The position numbers and the translations under genes are program-made. Shown in pieces: positions 1 to 8,168 of a stretch of 64,000 nt of DNA. Under the pieces are notes generated by a model. That model was not told the origin of the DNA and made no database searches. It saw only the letters and a list, made by a program, of their open reading frames with translations. Each line of letters opens with the position of its first letter. The stretch's first letter is position 1. This stretch comes from Balneola sp. (GTDB lineage: Bacteria; Bacteroidota; Rhodothermia; Balneolales; Balneolaceae). Where the stretch lies: assembly GCA_003712055.1 (NCBI GenBank), contig RHLJ01000002.1, positions 186,001 through 250,000 on the forward strand. The letters run 5' to 3'.

Positions 1-235
1 GCCAGGGCTCCGAATGATCAATACGAACTTCCCGAATGGGCTTTTTCTTGTCCTCGCTAAGAATGGGGATGTTAATCCATTGAGTTCCATCGGCATTCCT
101 AAGTTCCGCACGATGAGTTCTGCCTTTTCTTGACCAGGGCTCGATATCCAGCCAAATTACCTGCTCAGATTTAAGCATAGAAGCCAGATCATACAGGTTC
201 GGTGCGAATTGAGGAGTTATTAAAGCGAGTTTCAA
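1..235 (-). CDS. WbqC-like family protein (N-terminal part, runs off window)
   Basis: Reading the minus strand from a TTG at 235 gives 78 codons without a stop to the window edge. The protein begins LKLALITPQFAPNLYDLAS, followed by QVIWLDIEPWSRKGRTHRAE and WINIPI. This matches the start of WbqC-like proteins: a beta-strand ending in a P-Q/P-Y turn, a D-x-x-x-x-SRKG-x-x-R segment, then a W-x-x-x-P strand. The family is common beside polysaccharide or aminotransferase genes, but its chemistry is poorly defined. An in-frame TGA at 250-248 limits any upstream extension, so the start is TTG or one of the nearby rare codons. The C-terminal two thirds lie outside the window. Confidence 0.65.
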   Translation of the reverse strand, partial: MKLALITPQFAPNLYDLASMLKSEQVIWLDIEPWSRKGRTHRAELRNADGTQWINIPILSEDKKKPIREVRIDHSEPW

Positions 236-289
236 TTGGTCAATTATTCAATTAAGAATTCTGAATCTGCGAGAAGGTAAGAAAAAAGT

Positions 290-305
290 CCCCTCTTGGG
301 AGGGG
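290..305. repeat. Short GC-rich hairpin between wbqC-like gene and gltX
   Basis: CCCCTC (290-295) pairs with GAGGGG (300-305) around a TTGG loop, and is followed by a further GGGG-rich stretch. It stands out in an AT-rich intergenic region and resembles a dispersed repeat word rather than a clean terminator, since no gene reads into it with a T-tract on the correct side. Confidence 0.45.
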
Positions 306-325
306 ATTTAGGGGTGGGTTTTTCG

Positions 326-333
326 TACCTTTG
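326..333 (+). promoter_or_regulatory. Possible -7 promoter element for gltX
   Basis: TACCTTTG is an exact match to the TAnnTTTG -7 element known for Bacteroidota primary-sigma promoters. It would give a leader of about 30 nt before the gltX ATG at 370. No good -33 TTTG is visible at the expected spacing, so this is a weak call. Confidence 0.3.
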
Positions 334-369
334 AAGCCTTTTAGAATTAACCAAGAAGTAGATTTTTAA

Positions 370-1851
370 ATGAGCGTTAGAGTACGTTTCGCACCATCAC
401 CAACCGGATTTTTACATATCGGTGGATTGAGAACCGCATTATATAATTACCTGTTTGCCCGGCATCATGCAGGAACTTTTGTATTAAGAATAGAGGATAC
501 CGATCAGGCAAGATTTGTAGAAGGGGCAGAAGAAGACATCATTCAATCATTGGAATGGGCGGGAATGACCATTGATGAAGGCCCGCACAAACCAGGAGGA
601 TTTGGTCCATATCGTCAGAGTGAGCGAAAGGAATTGTACCATACGTACGCTAAAGAATTAGTAGAAAACGGACACGCTTATTACGCCTTTGATACCCAGG
701 CAGAAATCGAAGAAATGCGGGAGCGCTTGAAGAAATCAGGGAATCCTTCTCCAAGCTATGATTCTATTACTCGTCAGTCCATGAAAAACAGTTTAACACT
801 TCCTCAGGATGAAGTGGAAAAGAGGCTGGCAAATGGGGATGAGCATGTAATTCGTTTGAAGGTACCTCGAAGAGAAACGGTTAAATTCGAAGATTTGATT
901 CGAGGTATAGTTTCCTTTGAAACAGCTGGGCTAGATGACCAGGTATTGATGAAATCAGATGGGATGCCTACCTATCACATTGCCAATGTTGTAGATGATC
1001 ATACTATGGGGATTACCCATGTAATTCGCGGAGAAGAGTGGCTGAGCTCGGCGCCCAAGCATATGCTTTTATACCAGGCTTTTGGCTGGGAGCCTCCAAC
1101 TATGGCACATCTCCCGCTGATTATGAGTCCCAGTGGAGGAAAGCTTTCAAAAAGAAAAGCGGAAAGCGAAGGAATTCCGATTAATACTAAAGATTACATT
1201 TCCGGGAATTATGAGCCAGAAGCACTGGTGAACTTCCTAGCCTATTTGGGTTGGAGTCCGGGAGATGATTCAGAAGTACACTCACTTACTGAATTATGTG
1301 AACTGTTTACCCTCGACCGTGTGAGTAAAAGTGGGGCTGTATTCAATCACAAAAAACTGATGTGGTATAATGAGCACTACATCAGAGAAACGTCGATTGA
1401 GGCATTACTTCCAAGAGTAAAAGCTTTGGCTGAGGAACAAGGTTTTGATACCAAAGACGAAGGATATCTTTCCAAAGTAGTTGGGTTGCTGCACGAACGT
1501 GTTTCTAAAGTAGATGAATTTGTAGCCATGGGTTCATTTTTCTTTGAAGCTCCTGCCGAATATGATGAGAATGCCCTCAAGAAATGGAAAGACGACAGTG
1601 CAGGTCTGGTTAAAACCTACCAGTCAAAGGTAGAAGCTTTATCGGGTGACGAGTTCAAAGCGGCCAAAATAAAATCCTTACTTGAAGAAGTAATTGCAGA
1701 ACATGAAGTCGGTTTCGGAAAATTGATGATGCCACTTCGAATTGCTGTAACCGGACAAGGCTTTGGCCCGGATTTATTTGAGTCTTTTGAACTTCTTACA
1801 AAAGAAGAAGTGTTATCAAGGATTGAAACTGCTTTGCTTAAATTAGCTTAG
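370..1851 (+). CDS. gltX: Glutamyl-tRNA synthetase
   Basis: Class I aminoacyl-tRNA synthetase that charges tRNA(Glu) with glutamate in the cytoplasm; if no GlnRS exists it may also charge tRNA(Gln). The N-terminal RVRFAPSPTGFLHIGG (residues 3-18) carries the HIGH-type ATP signature, and GGKLSKRKAE near residue 257 is the KMSKS equivalent. DDHTMGITHVIRGEEW is the usual catalytic-core stretch. The C-terminal third is the helical anticodon-binding domain. Its 493 residues are standard for bacterial GltX. The start is supported by the family N-terminus. It appears to be monocistronic, with an unrelated convergent gene downstream. Confidence 0.97.
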   Translation: MSVRVRFAPSPTGFLHIGGLRTALYNYLFARHHAGTFVLRIEDTDQARFVEGAEEDIIQSLEWAGMTIDEGPHKPGGFGPYRQSERKELYHTYAKELVENGHAYYAFDTQAEIEEMRERLKKSGNPSPSYDSITRQSMKNSLTLPQDEVEKRLANGDEHVIRLKVPRRETVKFEDLIRGIVSFETAGLDDQVLMKSDGMPTYHIANVVDDHTMGITHVIRGEEWLSSAPKHMLLYQAFGWEPPTMAHLPLIMSPSGGKLSKRKAESEGIPINTKDYISGNYEPEALVNFLAYLGWSPGDDSEVHSLTELCELFTLDRVSKSGAVFNHKKLMWYNEHYIRETSIEALLPRVKALAEEQGFDTKDEGYLSKVVGLLHERVSKVDEFVAMGSFFFEAPAEYDENALKKWKDDSAGLVKTYQSKVEALSGDEFKAAKIKSLLEEVIAEHEVGFGKLMMPLRIAVTGQGFGPDLFESFELLTKEEVLSRIETALLKLA

Positions 1852-1878
1852 TTGAACATTGAACATTGAACATTGAAC
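1852..1878. repeat. Heptamer tandem repeat TTGAACA
   Basis: Almost four perfect copies of the 7-mer TTGAACA directly follow the gltX stop codon. Similar short-word tandem runs occur after other genes in this window and look like intergenic low-complexity repeats, not coding sequence. Confidence 0.8.
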
Positions 1879-1904
1879 TCAATGAATTCTGTTCAAATCA
1901 ATTA

Positions 1905-3386
1905 TCAAGGGTTTTTCTGATCGTCTAATACTACTTCTTCACCTTTAGCGTCTGCAAGTTTGCGGATCTTAAGCCCTGCATAGGCATAGAACATTGTCAT
2001 AAATGGACTGATGATGTTGAAGAAGGCAAAAGGAAGATATGCAAGTGTTCCAACGCCAAGCACTCCTGCATGATAAGCTCCACAGGTATTCCAGGGGATA
2101 AGTACAGAAGTCACAGTACCTGAATCTTCCAGGGTACGGCTTAGGTTTTCAGGGGCAAGGCCTTTTTCCTTGTAAGTGTCAGTGTACATTCTTCCCGGAA
2201 CTACGATTGCAAGATATTGATCAGATGCCGTGATATTGAAGAACACACATGTTCCAACTGTAGAGGCAATGAGAGAGCCTGTAGAATTAACGGCAGAAAT
2301 AACGGCTTCGGCTATACGCTTTAGCATTCCGCTCTTCTCCATAACACCGCCAAAAATCATAGCAGATAAGATCAGCCAGACGGTTCCAAGCATTCCATAC
2401 ATTCCTCCTGAGCTCAACAGATCATCAACAATGGCATTTCCAGTAACAATGGCGATATCTCCATATAGAGAAAGCAACACGCCCACATACATCGACTCAA
2501 AACCTCTGGCTTCATATCCTGAAACCGAATGAACCACATCTGGTTGGAAGATTAATGCGAAGATAGCCCCTAAAAGAGCTCCGGCTAAAATAGCTGGTAT
2601 TGCAGGTACTCTTTTGACGATCAAGGCTATTACAGCAATGGGGACCAGGAACAACCATCCATTGATGTTAAACTGGCTGGCAATAGCATCCTGAATTTCC
2701 TGAACATCAACTCCTCCCGTTCCTCCAGTTTGCGTAAAGCCTAAAATGATAAACAGGACTAGTGCGATACTTATTGATGGCACTGTGGTATAAGCCATGT
2801 AGCGGATATGTGTAAATAAATCCGTTCCTGCCATGGCTGGCGCAAGGTTAGTAGTATCGGAGAGGGGAGACATTTTATCTCCAAAATATGCTCCTGAAAT
2901 AATAGCTCCGGCTACCATCCCCGGATTCAATCCCAATGCTGTGCCAATTCCTATTAGGGCTATACCAACGGTAGCTGAGGTGGTCCAGGAGGAACCAGTT
3001 GCTACTGAAACAACCGCACACACCACGCAGGCTGCAAAAAGGAAAATGGTAGGATTCAGAATTTCAAGGCCGTAATATATCATGGCTGGCACAATTCCAC
3101 TCAATAACCAGGTACCTGCTAATGATCCAATAAGCAATAGGATAATGATGGATGCCATGGCAGAGCTAATACTCTTTACAATCCCGGTACGAATTTCAGT
3201 CCAATCGAAGCCAAGTCTCAATGCTACTAAACTGGCTACAGCTGCAGCCAGCATAAGGATTATTTGGTTTGATCCATCCAGGGAGGCATCCCCATAAATG
3301 CGAACATTCACAAAAAGAGCAATAATAAGAAAGATAATAGGGATAAATGCCTGTAGAAGAGTTGGTCTAGCGTATTTGTACGTCAT
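1905..3386 (-). CDS. nhaC: NhaC-type Na+/H+ antiporter
   Basis: Integral inner-membrane antiporter that exchanges cytoplasmic Na+ for external H+. The 493-residue protein is hydrophobic throughout, with about 11-12 predicted membrane segments. It carries NhaC hallmarks: ATGSSWTTSATVGIA (near residue 130), GAYFGDKMSPLSDTTNLAPAMAGTDLF (near 165) and ILIPWNTCGAYHAGVLGV near the C-terminus. It begins MTYKYARPTLLQAFIPIIF with a normal cytoplasmic N-terminus. It stands alone and converges on gltX. It fits a marine or halophilic lifestyle, but the exact ion preference cannot be read from sequence. Confidence 0.93.
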   Translation of the reverse strand: MTYKYARPTLLQAFIPIIFLIIALFVNVRIYGDASLDGSNQIILMLAAAVASLVALRLGFDWTEIRTGIVKSISSAMASIIILLLIGSLAGTWLLSGIVPAMIYYGLEILNPTIFLFAACVVCAVVSVATGSSWTTSATVGIALIGIGTALGLNPGMVAGAIISGAYFGDKMSPLSDTTNLAPAMAGTDLFTHIRYMAYTTVPSISIALVLFIILGFTQTGGTGGVDVQEIQDAIASQFNINGWLFLVPIAVIALIVKRVPAIPAILAGALLGAIFALIFQPDVVHSVSGYEARGFESMYVGVLLSLYGDIAIVTGNAIVDDLLSSGGMYGMLGTVWLILSAMIFGGVMEKSGMLKRIAEAVISAVNSTGSLIASTVGTCVFFNITASDQYLAIVVPGRMYTDTYKEKGLAPENLSRTLEDSGTVTSVLIPWNTCGAYHAGVLGVGTLAYLPFAFFNIISPFMTMFYAYAGLKIRKLADAKGEEVVLDDQKNP

Positions 3387-3434
3387 GAAATAGGATCATA
3401 TTAATAGTAAAGCGGATTGAATAAACGCCGTTTT

Positions 3435-4208
3435 CTAACCAAAAACCAGTTTAAAAGTGTTCTCTTCAATAACTTCAGAAGTAGTGAAATCGTATCTGCG
3501 TTCTATGAACTCGGCCTGGCCTTTCTTATCAATTAAGAGCAGAGTGGAAGAGCGGGTGCCATATTGTTCGGTTTTGATGAATACAGAAGAGACAGCTCGT
3601 TCCCATTCTTTAGGAATGCCTGTATCCGGGAGCTCTTCATCAGGCGCTCTATGATCATTCTTTAATAGTGAGAATAATTGCTCATAATCGATGTCATCAT
3701 GAGAAACAGCTTTTGCAAGATCGTTTTTGGCCTGTTCTAATTTTGGCCAGGGAGTATCCATAAGGGCATTACTTAAACCATGAAATCCCGGTTTAATGCG
3801 CGTACTCTCTTGATTTATGTTCGAAAAATGAAAAATACCTTCTGCATCACCTACAAGAAGATTAAATCCTTGATATCGTGATGACCCTGGTGAGATATGC
3901 CGGAGATAGTTTTCCGGAAGACGATGCTCAGCAAGATAATTTAAAACCAGTTCTCCACGGCTTGGAGGATTTTCTCGTTCTATGGATGGATCTCTGTAAT
4001 TTGTAAGGGCAGCCCATTTACCGGTTTGTTCTACACCCATCCAGGTTCCTCCGGCTTCCAAATCCTTTCCTGCCAATATATTTTCCTGGTTCTCTTCCTG
4101 CCAAAACTGGGCTCTTCGGGTAGGTCTACCATAGAATTCATCGCGATTTGCAGCAAGCACTAAATCATACTCTGAGTGTACTTTATAAGCGAAGGTTATG
4201 AGGCACAT
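3435..4208 (-). CDS. NRDE (TANGO2-like) family protein
   Basis: The 257-residue protein opens MCLITFAYKVHSEYDLVLAANRDEFYGRP, with an N-terminal Cys2 and the Asn-Arg-Asp-Glu motif (residues about 21-24) that names the NRDE/TANGO2 family. The Cys directly after Met suggests an Ntn-hydrolase-like N-terminal nucleophile after Met removal, though the biochemical role is not firmly established; eukaryotic TANGO2 has been linked to haem and lipid handling. Further family features are GGTWMGVEQTGKWAALTNYRDP and GFHGLSNALMDTPWPK. There is no signal peptide, so it is cytoplasmic. It diverges from the phosphatase gene at 4294 across 85 nt. Confidence 0.9.
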   Translation of the reverse strand: MCLITFAYKVHSEYDLVLAANRDEFYGRPTRRAQFWQEENQENILAGKDLEAGGTWMGVEQTGKWAALTNYRDPSIERENPPSRGELVLNYLAEHRLPENYLRHISPGSSRYQGFNLLVGDAEGIFHFSNINQESTRIKPGFHGLSNALMDTPWPKLEQAKNDLAKAVSHDDIDYEQLFSLLKNDHRAPDEELPDTGIPKEWERAVSSVFIKTEQYGTRSSTLLLIDKKGQAEFIERRYDFTTSEVIEENTFKLVFG

Positions 4209-4293
4209 AAAACAGGATAAACAGTGGTTTTAAAAACGGCGGAATCTAAGCATATTCCCGAAACCATTTACAAGTTTTCCGTATATCCGTTTT

Positions 4294-6855
4294 ATGTTTT
4301 CTATCTACGACCAGCGCTTTAGGGACATTTTGCTTCTTATGTTGGGGTTCTTTGGAGCAATATGGTTTTTTTATGATTTAAAGAACCATCATCCACTTGA
4401 TACTCTGGAATTATACCATTCCAGCGATGAAGTGATAGAAAAGGCGGATTCTATTTTTTTAAGTCTTCAATACCAACCGGTAAACCTTAAAAAAAGAGCC
4501 AGGGTAAGTTCTAAATCTGATCTTATTGATCACTTGCAACATACCTATGGACGTAGTGAGTTTCTGACTTCTCATAAATCAAGCGAAGAACAACGCTTAC
4601 CTTTATTTCATTGGGCCATAGATGAGTTTTCCGTAACAGAGGGAGAAATTGAGAACGCATTTACAATGTCGCTCTCGAAAAAAGGAGAACTTATCAGTTT
4701 CACAGTTTCTGATGAGCTTATAGAAAACCAAACTCCGTTTAACAGGGGGATGGTTCGGTTTGGGTTTTTCAAAGGAAGAGAGCTTACGAAGGCAATGGAA
4801 GATTCTATTATAACGGAGTTGGTGAACTTCCAGCATTTTAGGACAGATGAAGCAAGTGCATTCGAGGGGCTTTTGAAACGTCTTGCCAATGAAGGAGAAA
4901 CTATGAATGATTTCCTTTGGAGAGCATTGGAGCAGTATGTAAGCAATACTTACTGGGGAAGGTTCTCTTTTTCAAGAGACTCTGTTTTATATAATGATAA
5001 TGGGAGTTACAGATACGCAACAGCCTTTATGACATCCAGAGATACGCTGATGGGTGTAGTTCCAAAAATTGAGGTTCAAATACTTCCAGCCGGGGTTCTG
5101 AAAAGTTTTTCTGTGGATATGGAGGAAGGGGTAAAAAGGCCTAATACCTTTTCCAGTACCAAATCGAATATACATTTTGGTCTGGCTTTATTTTTCACAG
5201 TATGGCTCTTGGTGTCTTTTTATCTAAGAATAAAAGCGAGAGCTGTTGATACACGACCTGCTTTGGTTGTAGCTATAATTACTGGTTTTCTTATCCCGCT
5301 TTTTATGCTTCTGGCCTATATCAAAGAGTTTGCTATAGGTTTTGAGACGGAACAGATTTCTCAATTGATAAATCAAATGTTTGTTTTTGGGGTTGGTGGA
5401 GCGTTAACAGCAACCTGTTTCTTTGTGATAACAGCCGTAAGTGACTCCGTTACTAGGCAATATTGGCCGGAAAAGCTGAGCACCTGGGACCTGGTTCGAA
5501 GAGGGATGTTCAAAAATAAACCCATTGGTTGGGCAATAGCCCGGTCTATTTCCATTGGAGCAGTATTGGCGGGAAGTTTTGTCTTCTTTTTAAACTTTTT
5601 CCCTGAGCTATATATACGAGGTAATGTAGGTTTTCAGGAGGGTAATTATGCGTTACCTACAATGGCTAATATTATTGTAACCCTGTTACTCGGATTAGCG
5701 GTTGTGCTGATATTCTTTATGATATTAGGGAATCAAGTATACGCCATGACTTCAAAAAAATGGGCGATCCCTCTTTTAAGTGGGTTCCTCCTGGGATTTA
5801 TAGATCCTATTCCTGTAAGTATGGACCCTTACCAGGTTGAGTTTTTTCTGAATTTCACGCTCGGCTTTTTAGTAGGGGTCTTTTATATCAATTTTGATTT
5901 CCTGACTACGGCACTTGGCTTCTTTATTTTTCTGAATTTCCTTAGTACCTCTAACGGCTGGCTGGTTTCTGGTTCTCCGGATGCGGGTATTTTCTACGGT
6001 TTCATTATTACTCTTGGGGTACTTTCGGTAGTTGCATTATACTTCTTATTGGTAGGTGATGAACAAGATCAACTGCCCGAGTATGTGCCAGAATACATTG
6101 AGGATTTAGCAAAGGAGCAAAGAGTAAAGCAAGAGTTAGACATTGCAAGAGTAGTACAACGCACTTTTCTACCTAATACAACTCCTGATTTATCTGATTT
6201 TGACTCTGCTGCAGTTTGTTACCCTGCCCAAGAAACAGGCGGTGATTATTACGATATTATTTGTATTGATGATAACCATGCAGCCATAGCCATAGGCGAT
6301 GTAAGTGGTAAGGGAATAAAGGCGGCTTTTTATATGACTTTTGCAAAAGGGGTTATTCATAGTTTATGTAGCATTTTCCCCTCACCTAAATCGATGCTTT
6401 TCCGGGTAAACAAGCTATTTAATCAGCACGCCACCAGAGGAACATTCATTTCGATGATTTATGGAGTGCTGGATTTTAACAAACGAACCTTTACCTATAT
6501 AAGAGCTGGGCATAATCCTCTTCTTTATAAAAAGGCAAATGGAGAAGTTTCATGGTTGCAGCCAAAAGGGGTGGCCATCGGGATGGTAAAGGATGAAGTT
6601 TTTAACAAAGTGATGGATGAAGAGACTATTGAGTTGGCAAAAGGTGATACACTTATCCTTTATACTGACGGGATTACCGAGGCTCAAAATGAAAGCGAGC
6701 AGTTTTATGGGGAAGACCGTTTGTTAAATCTTTTGAAAAGAGAGAATGCGGGCTCTGCAGCCGAACTTCGTAAATTAATTATTGAAGATGTTCGTACCTT
6801 TATAGGCAATGCTCGCCAATATGACGACATGACGCTCGTTGTATTAAGAGCTTAA
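4294..6855 (+). CDS. Membrane-bound PP2C-type (SpoIIE/RsbU-like) serine phosphatase
   Basis: An 853-residue signalling protein. A membrane anchor (about residues 12-28) is followed by a roughly 260-residue extracytoplasmic region, then a block of about eight membrane segments (about 293-600), a short coiled linker (EYVPEYIEDLAKEQRVKQELDIARVVQ), and a C-terminal SpoIIE/PPM phosphatase domain. The metal-binding aspartates are visible in GGDYYDI (~649), GDVSGKG (~669), YTDGITEA (~790) and YDDMTLVV (~842), so it should be catalytically competent. Such enzymes usually dephosphorylate anti-sigma-factor antagonists in partner-switching systems, but no such partner lies nearby. The gene leads an operon with the thioredoxin 15 nt downstream and the metal regulator. 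The N-terminal sensor domain is not one I recognise. Confidence 0.85.
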   Translation: MFSIYDQRFRDILLLMLGFFGAIWFFYDLKNHHPLDTLELYHSSDEVIEKADSIFLSLQYQPVNLKKRARVSSKSDLIDHLQHTYGRSEFLTSHKSSEEQRLPLFHWAIDEFSVTEGEIENAFTMSLSKKGELISFTVSDELIENQTPFNRGMVRFGFFKGRELTKAMEDSIITELVNFQHFRTDEASAFEGLLKRLANEGETMNDFLWRALEQYVSNTYWGRFSFSRDSVLYNDNGSYRYATAFMTSRDTLMGVVPKIEVQILPAGVLKSFSVDMEEGVKRPNTFSSTKSNIHFGLALFFTVWLLVSFYLRIKARAVDTRPALVVAIITGFLIPLFMLLAYIKEFAIGFETEQISQLINQMFVFGVGGALTATCFFVITAVSDSVTRQYWPEKLSTWDLVRRGMFKNKPIGWAIARSISIGAVLAGSFVFFLNFFPELYIRGNVGFQEGNYALPTMANIIVTLLLGLAVVLIFFMILGNQVYAMTSKKWAIPLLSGFLLGFIDPIPVSMDPYQVEFFLNFTLGFLVGVFYINFDFLTTALGFFIFLNFLSTSNGWLVSGSPDAGIFYGFIITLGVLSVVALYFLLVGDEQDQLPEYVPEYIEDLAKEQRVKQELDIARVVQRTFLPNTTPDLSDFDSAAVCYPAQETGGDYYDIICIDDNHAAIAIGDVSGKGIKAAFYMTFAKGVIHSLCSIFPSPKSMLFRVNKLFNQHATRGTFISMIYGVLDFNKRTFTYIRAGHNPLLYKKANGEVSWLQPKGVAIGMVKDEVFNKVMDEETIELAKGDTLILYTDGITEAQNESEQFYGEDRLLNLLKRENAGSAAELRKLIIEDVRTFIGNARQYDDMTLVVLRA

Positions 6856-6870
6856 AAAAGGGCACTTTTT

Positions 6871-7395
6871 ATGAAACGAACCCGAATTTATTTACTAGGC
6901 TTTGTGCTTGGAGTTTTTGCTGTTCAACAGGCATCGGCGCAAGACCAATCTGATTTTAACTCAGGTTTTGAATGGTACACATTGGATGAGGCTCAAAAGA
7001 AGGCAAAGGAAACCGGGAAGAGTATTCTTCTATTTGGTTACGCTGAATGGTGTACCTATTGTTTAAAGATGAGAAGAGAATCTTTTCCTGATTCAACCGT
7101 GCTTGAATCAATATCGGAGTATTATTACCCGGTTCAGTTGGATGGAGAATCGGAAGAACGTGTAGTATATAATGGAGAAACCATGCCTGCTAGGGAATTA
7201 GCACGTTACCTTAGATTATCTTCCTTTCCAACCCATTACTTCATCAATTCCGAAGGAGAAATTTTAGGAGCTCAACCCGGATATATTGAACCATTTATTT
7301 ATGCTCCGCTTCTTAAATACGTTGGTTCAGGGGCATATGGTCAAATGAAATTTGAAGAGTTTTTGGAGCAGGAAGAAGATTCTGGTAAAGAATAA
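6871..7395 (+). CDS. Exported thioredoxin-like protein
   Basis: A 174-residue protein with a cleavable signal peptide (MKRTRIYLLGFVLGVFAVQQASAQ). The thioredoxin fold contains FGYAEWCTYCLKM, with redox-active CTYC near residues 62-65, and the cis-Pro loop in SSFPTHYFINSEGE. The insert between helix and cis-Pro resembles SoxW/DsbD-gamma-type thioredoxins, which reduce periplasmic proteins. It lies 15 nt after the PP2C phosphatase and 4 nt before the DtxR-type regulator, so the three are almost certainly co-transcribed. The substrate is unknown. Confidence 0.85.
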   Translation: MKRTRIYLLGFVLGVFAVQQASAQDQSDFNSGFEWYTLDEAQKKAKETGKSILLFGYAEWCTYCLKMRRESFPDSTVLESISEYYYPVQLDGESEERVVYNGETMPARELARYLRLSSFPTHYFINSEGEILGAQPGYIEPFIYAPLLKYVGSGAYGQMKFEEFLEQEEDSGKE

Positions 7396-7399
7396 AACC

Positions 7400-8053
7400 A
7401 TGAGCCTCAGCCAGTCAGTTGAAGATTATTTAAAAGCAATATATGTGCTCGAAACCGAAGGGGATGGAGCCACTACCACGAATATTGCTGAAACACTCAA
7501 TGTTTCATCAGCCTCAGTAACAAATATGCTGAAGAGGCTGGCTGGCATGAATTTCATAGAGCACAAATCATATAAAGGTGCCACACTTACCGAAGCTGGC
7601 AGAAAGATTGCTCTTGAGATCTTACGCCATCATCGGTTACTTGAATTGTACCTGAAAGAAATCATGGGTTATTCCTGGGATGAGGTTCATGAAGAAGCCG
7701 AAAAGCTGGAACATCATATTTCAGAACAATTTGAAGATAAAATCGCGGAGTTATTAGATCATCCTACTCATGACCCTCATGGAGATCCCATTCCATCTAA
7801 AGATGGGGTGGTCCCGGAGATGGCTTCGCTGTCGGTATGTGATGCCGAATTAGAGACCCCATACATTATTGGGAGGGTAAAAGATCAAGACCCAGAATTA
7901 CTACGCTATTTAGAACAAACAGGGGTTATTCCTGGTGTAAAACTAACGGTATTAGATAAAGCTCCATTTGAAGGTCCTATTCGCGTTTTACTAGAGGAGG
8001 AAGAGAAAACCCTCGGTTTTGCTGTAGCAAGGCAAGTTTATCTCGTTGAGTAA
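7400..8053 (+). CDS. DtxR/MntR-family metal-dependent transcriptional regulator
   Basis: The preferred start at 7400 gives MSLSQSVEDYLKAIYVLE, the canonical family N-terminus; a longer frame from 7352 would overlap the thioredoxin gene. The 217-residue protein has a winged HTH (about residues 8-62, SASVTNMLKRLAGMNFIEHKSYKG), a metal-binding and dimerisation domain with HHRLLELYL and EEAEKLEHHISE (His and Glu ligands), and a C-terminal FeoA/SH3-like domain ending GFAVARQVYLVE. It should bind DNA when loaded with Fe2+ or Mn2+ and repress metal uptake. It converges with the TonB receptor at 8169-10364, whose upstream region holds dyads of the type this family binds. Confidence 0.93.
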   Translation: MSLSQSVEDYLKAIYVLETEGDGATTTNIAETLNVSSASVTNMLKRLAGMNFIEHKSYKGATLTEAGRKIALEILRHHRLLELYLKEIMGYSWDEVHEEAEKLEHHISEQFEDKIAELLDHPTHDPHGDPIPSKDGVVPEMASLSVCDAELETPYIIGRVKDQDPELLRYLEQTGVIPGVKLTVLDKAPFEGPIRVLLEEEEKTLGFAVARQVYLVE

Positions 8054-8103
8054 GGCTCAGTTCAACTTGATTTCGACATACTGGAATAGCGAAAGCCGAA
8101 TCT

Positions 8104-8128
8104 AGATTCCCGCCTTCGCGGGAATGAC
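8104..8128. repeat. Palindromic half-element, AGATT...AATGAC type
   Basis: ATTCCCGC (8106-8113) and GCGGGAAT (8118-8125) form a perfect 8-bp stem with a CTTC loop, flanked by AG and GAC. It matches the right half of longer palindromic elements elsewhere in the window (such as 46253-46279 and 21402-21430) and lies in the convergent gap between the metal regulator and the TonB receptor, where it could also act as a terminator. Confidence 0.7.
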
Positions 8129-8168
8129 TTTTAGAATTTAGAGAATGTCGTCATCCAAAACTCGGGTG

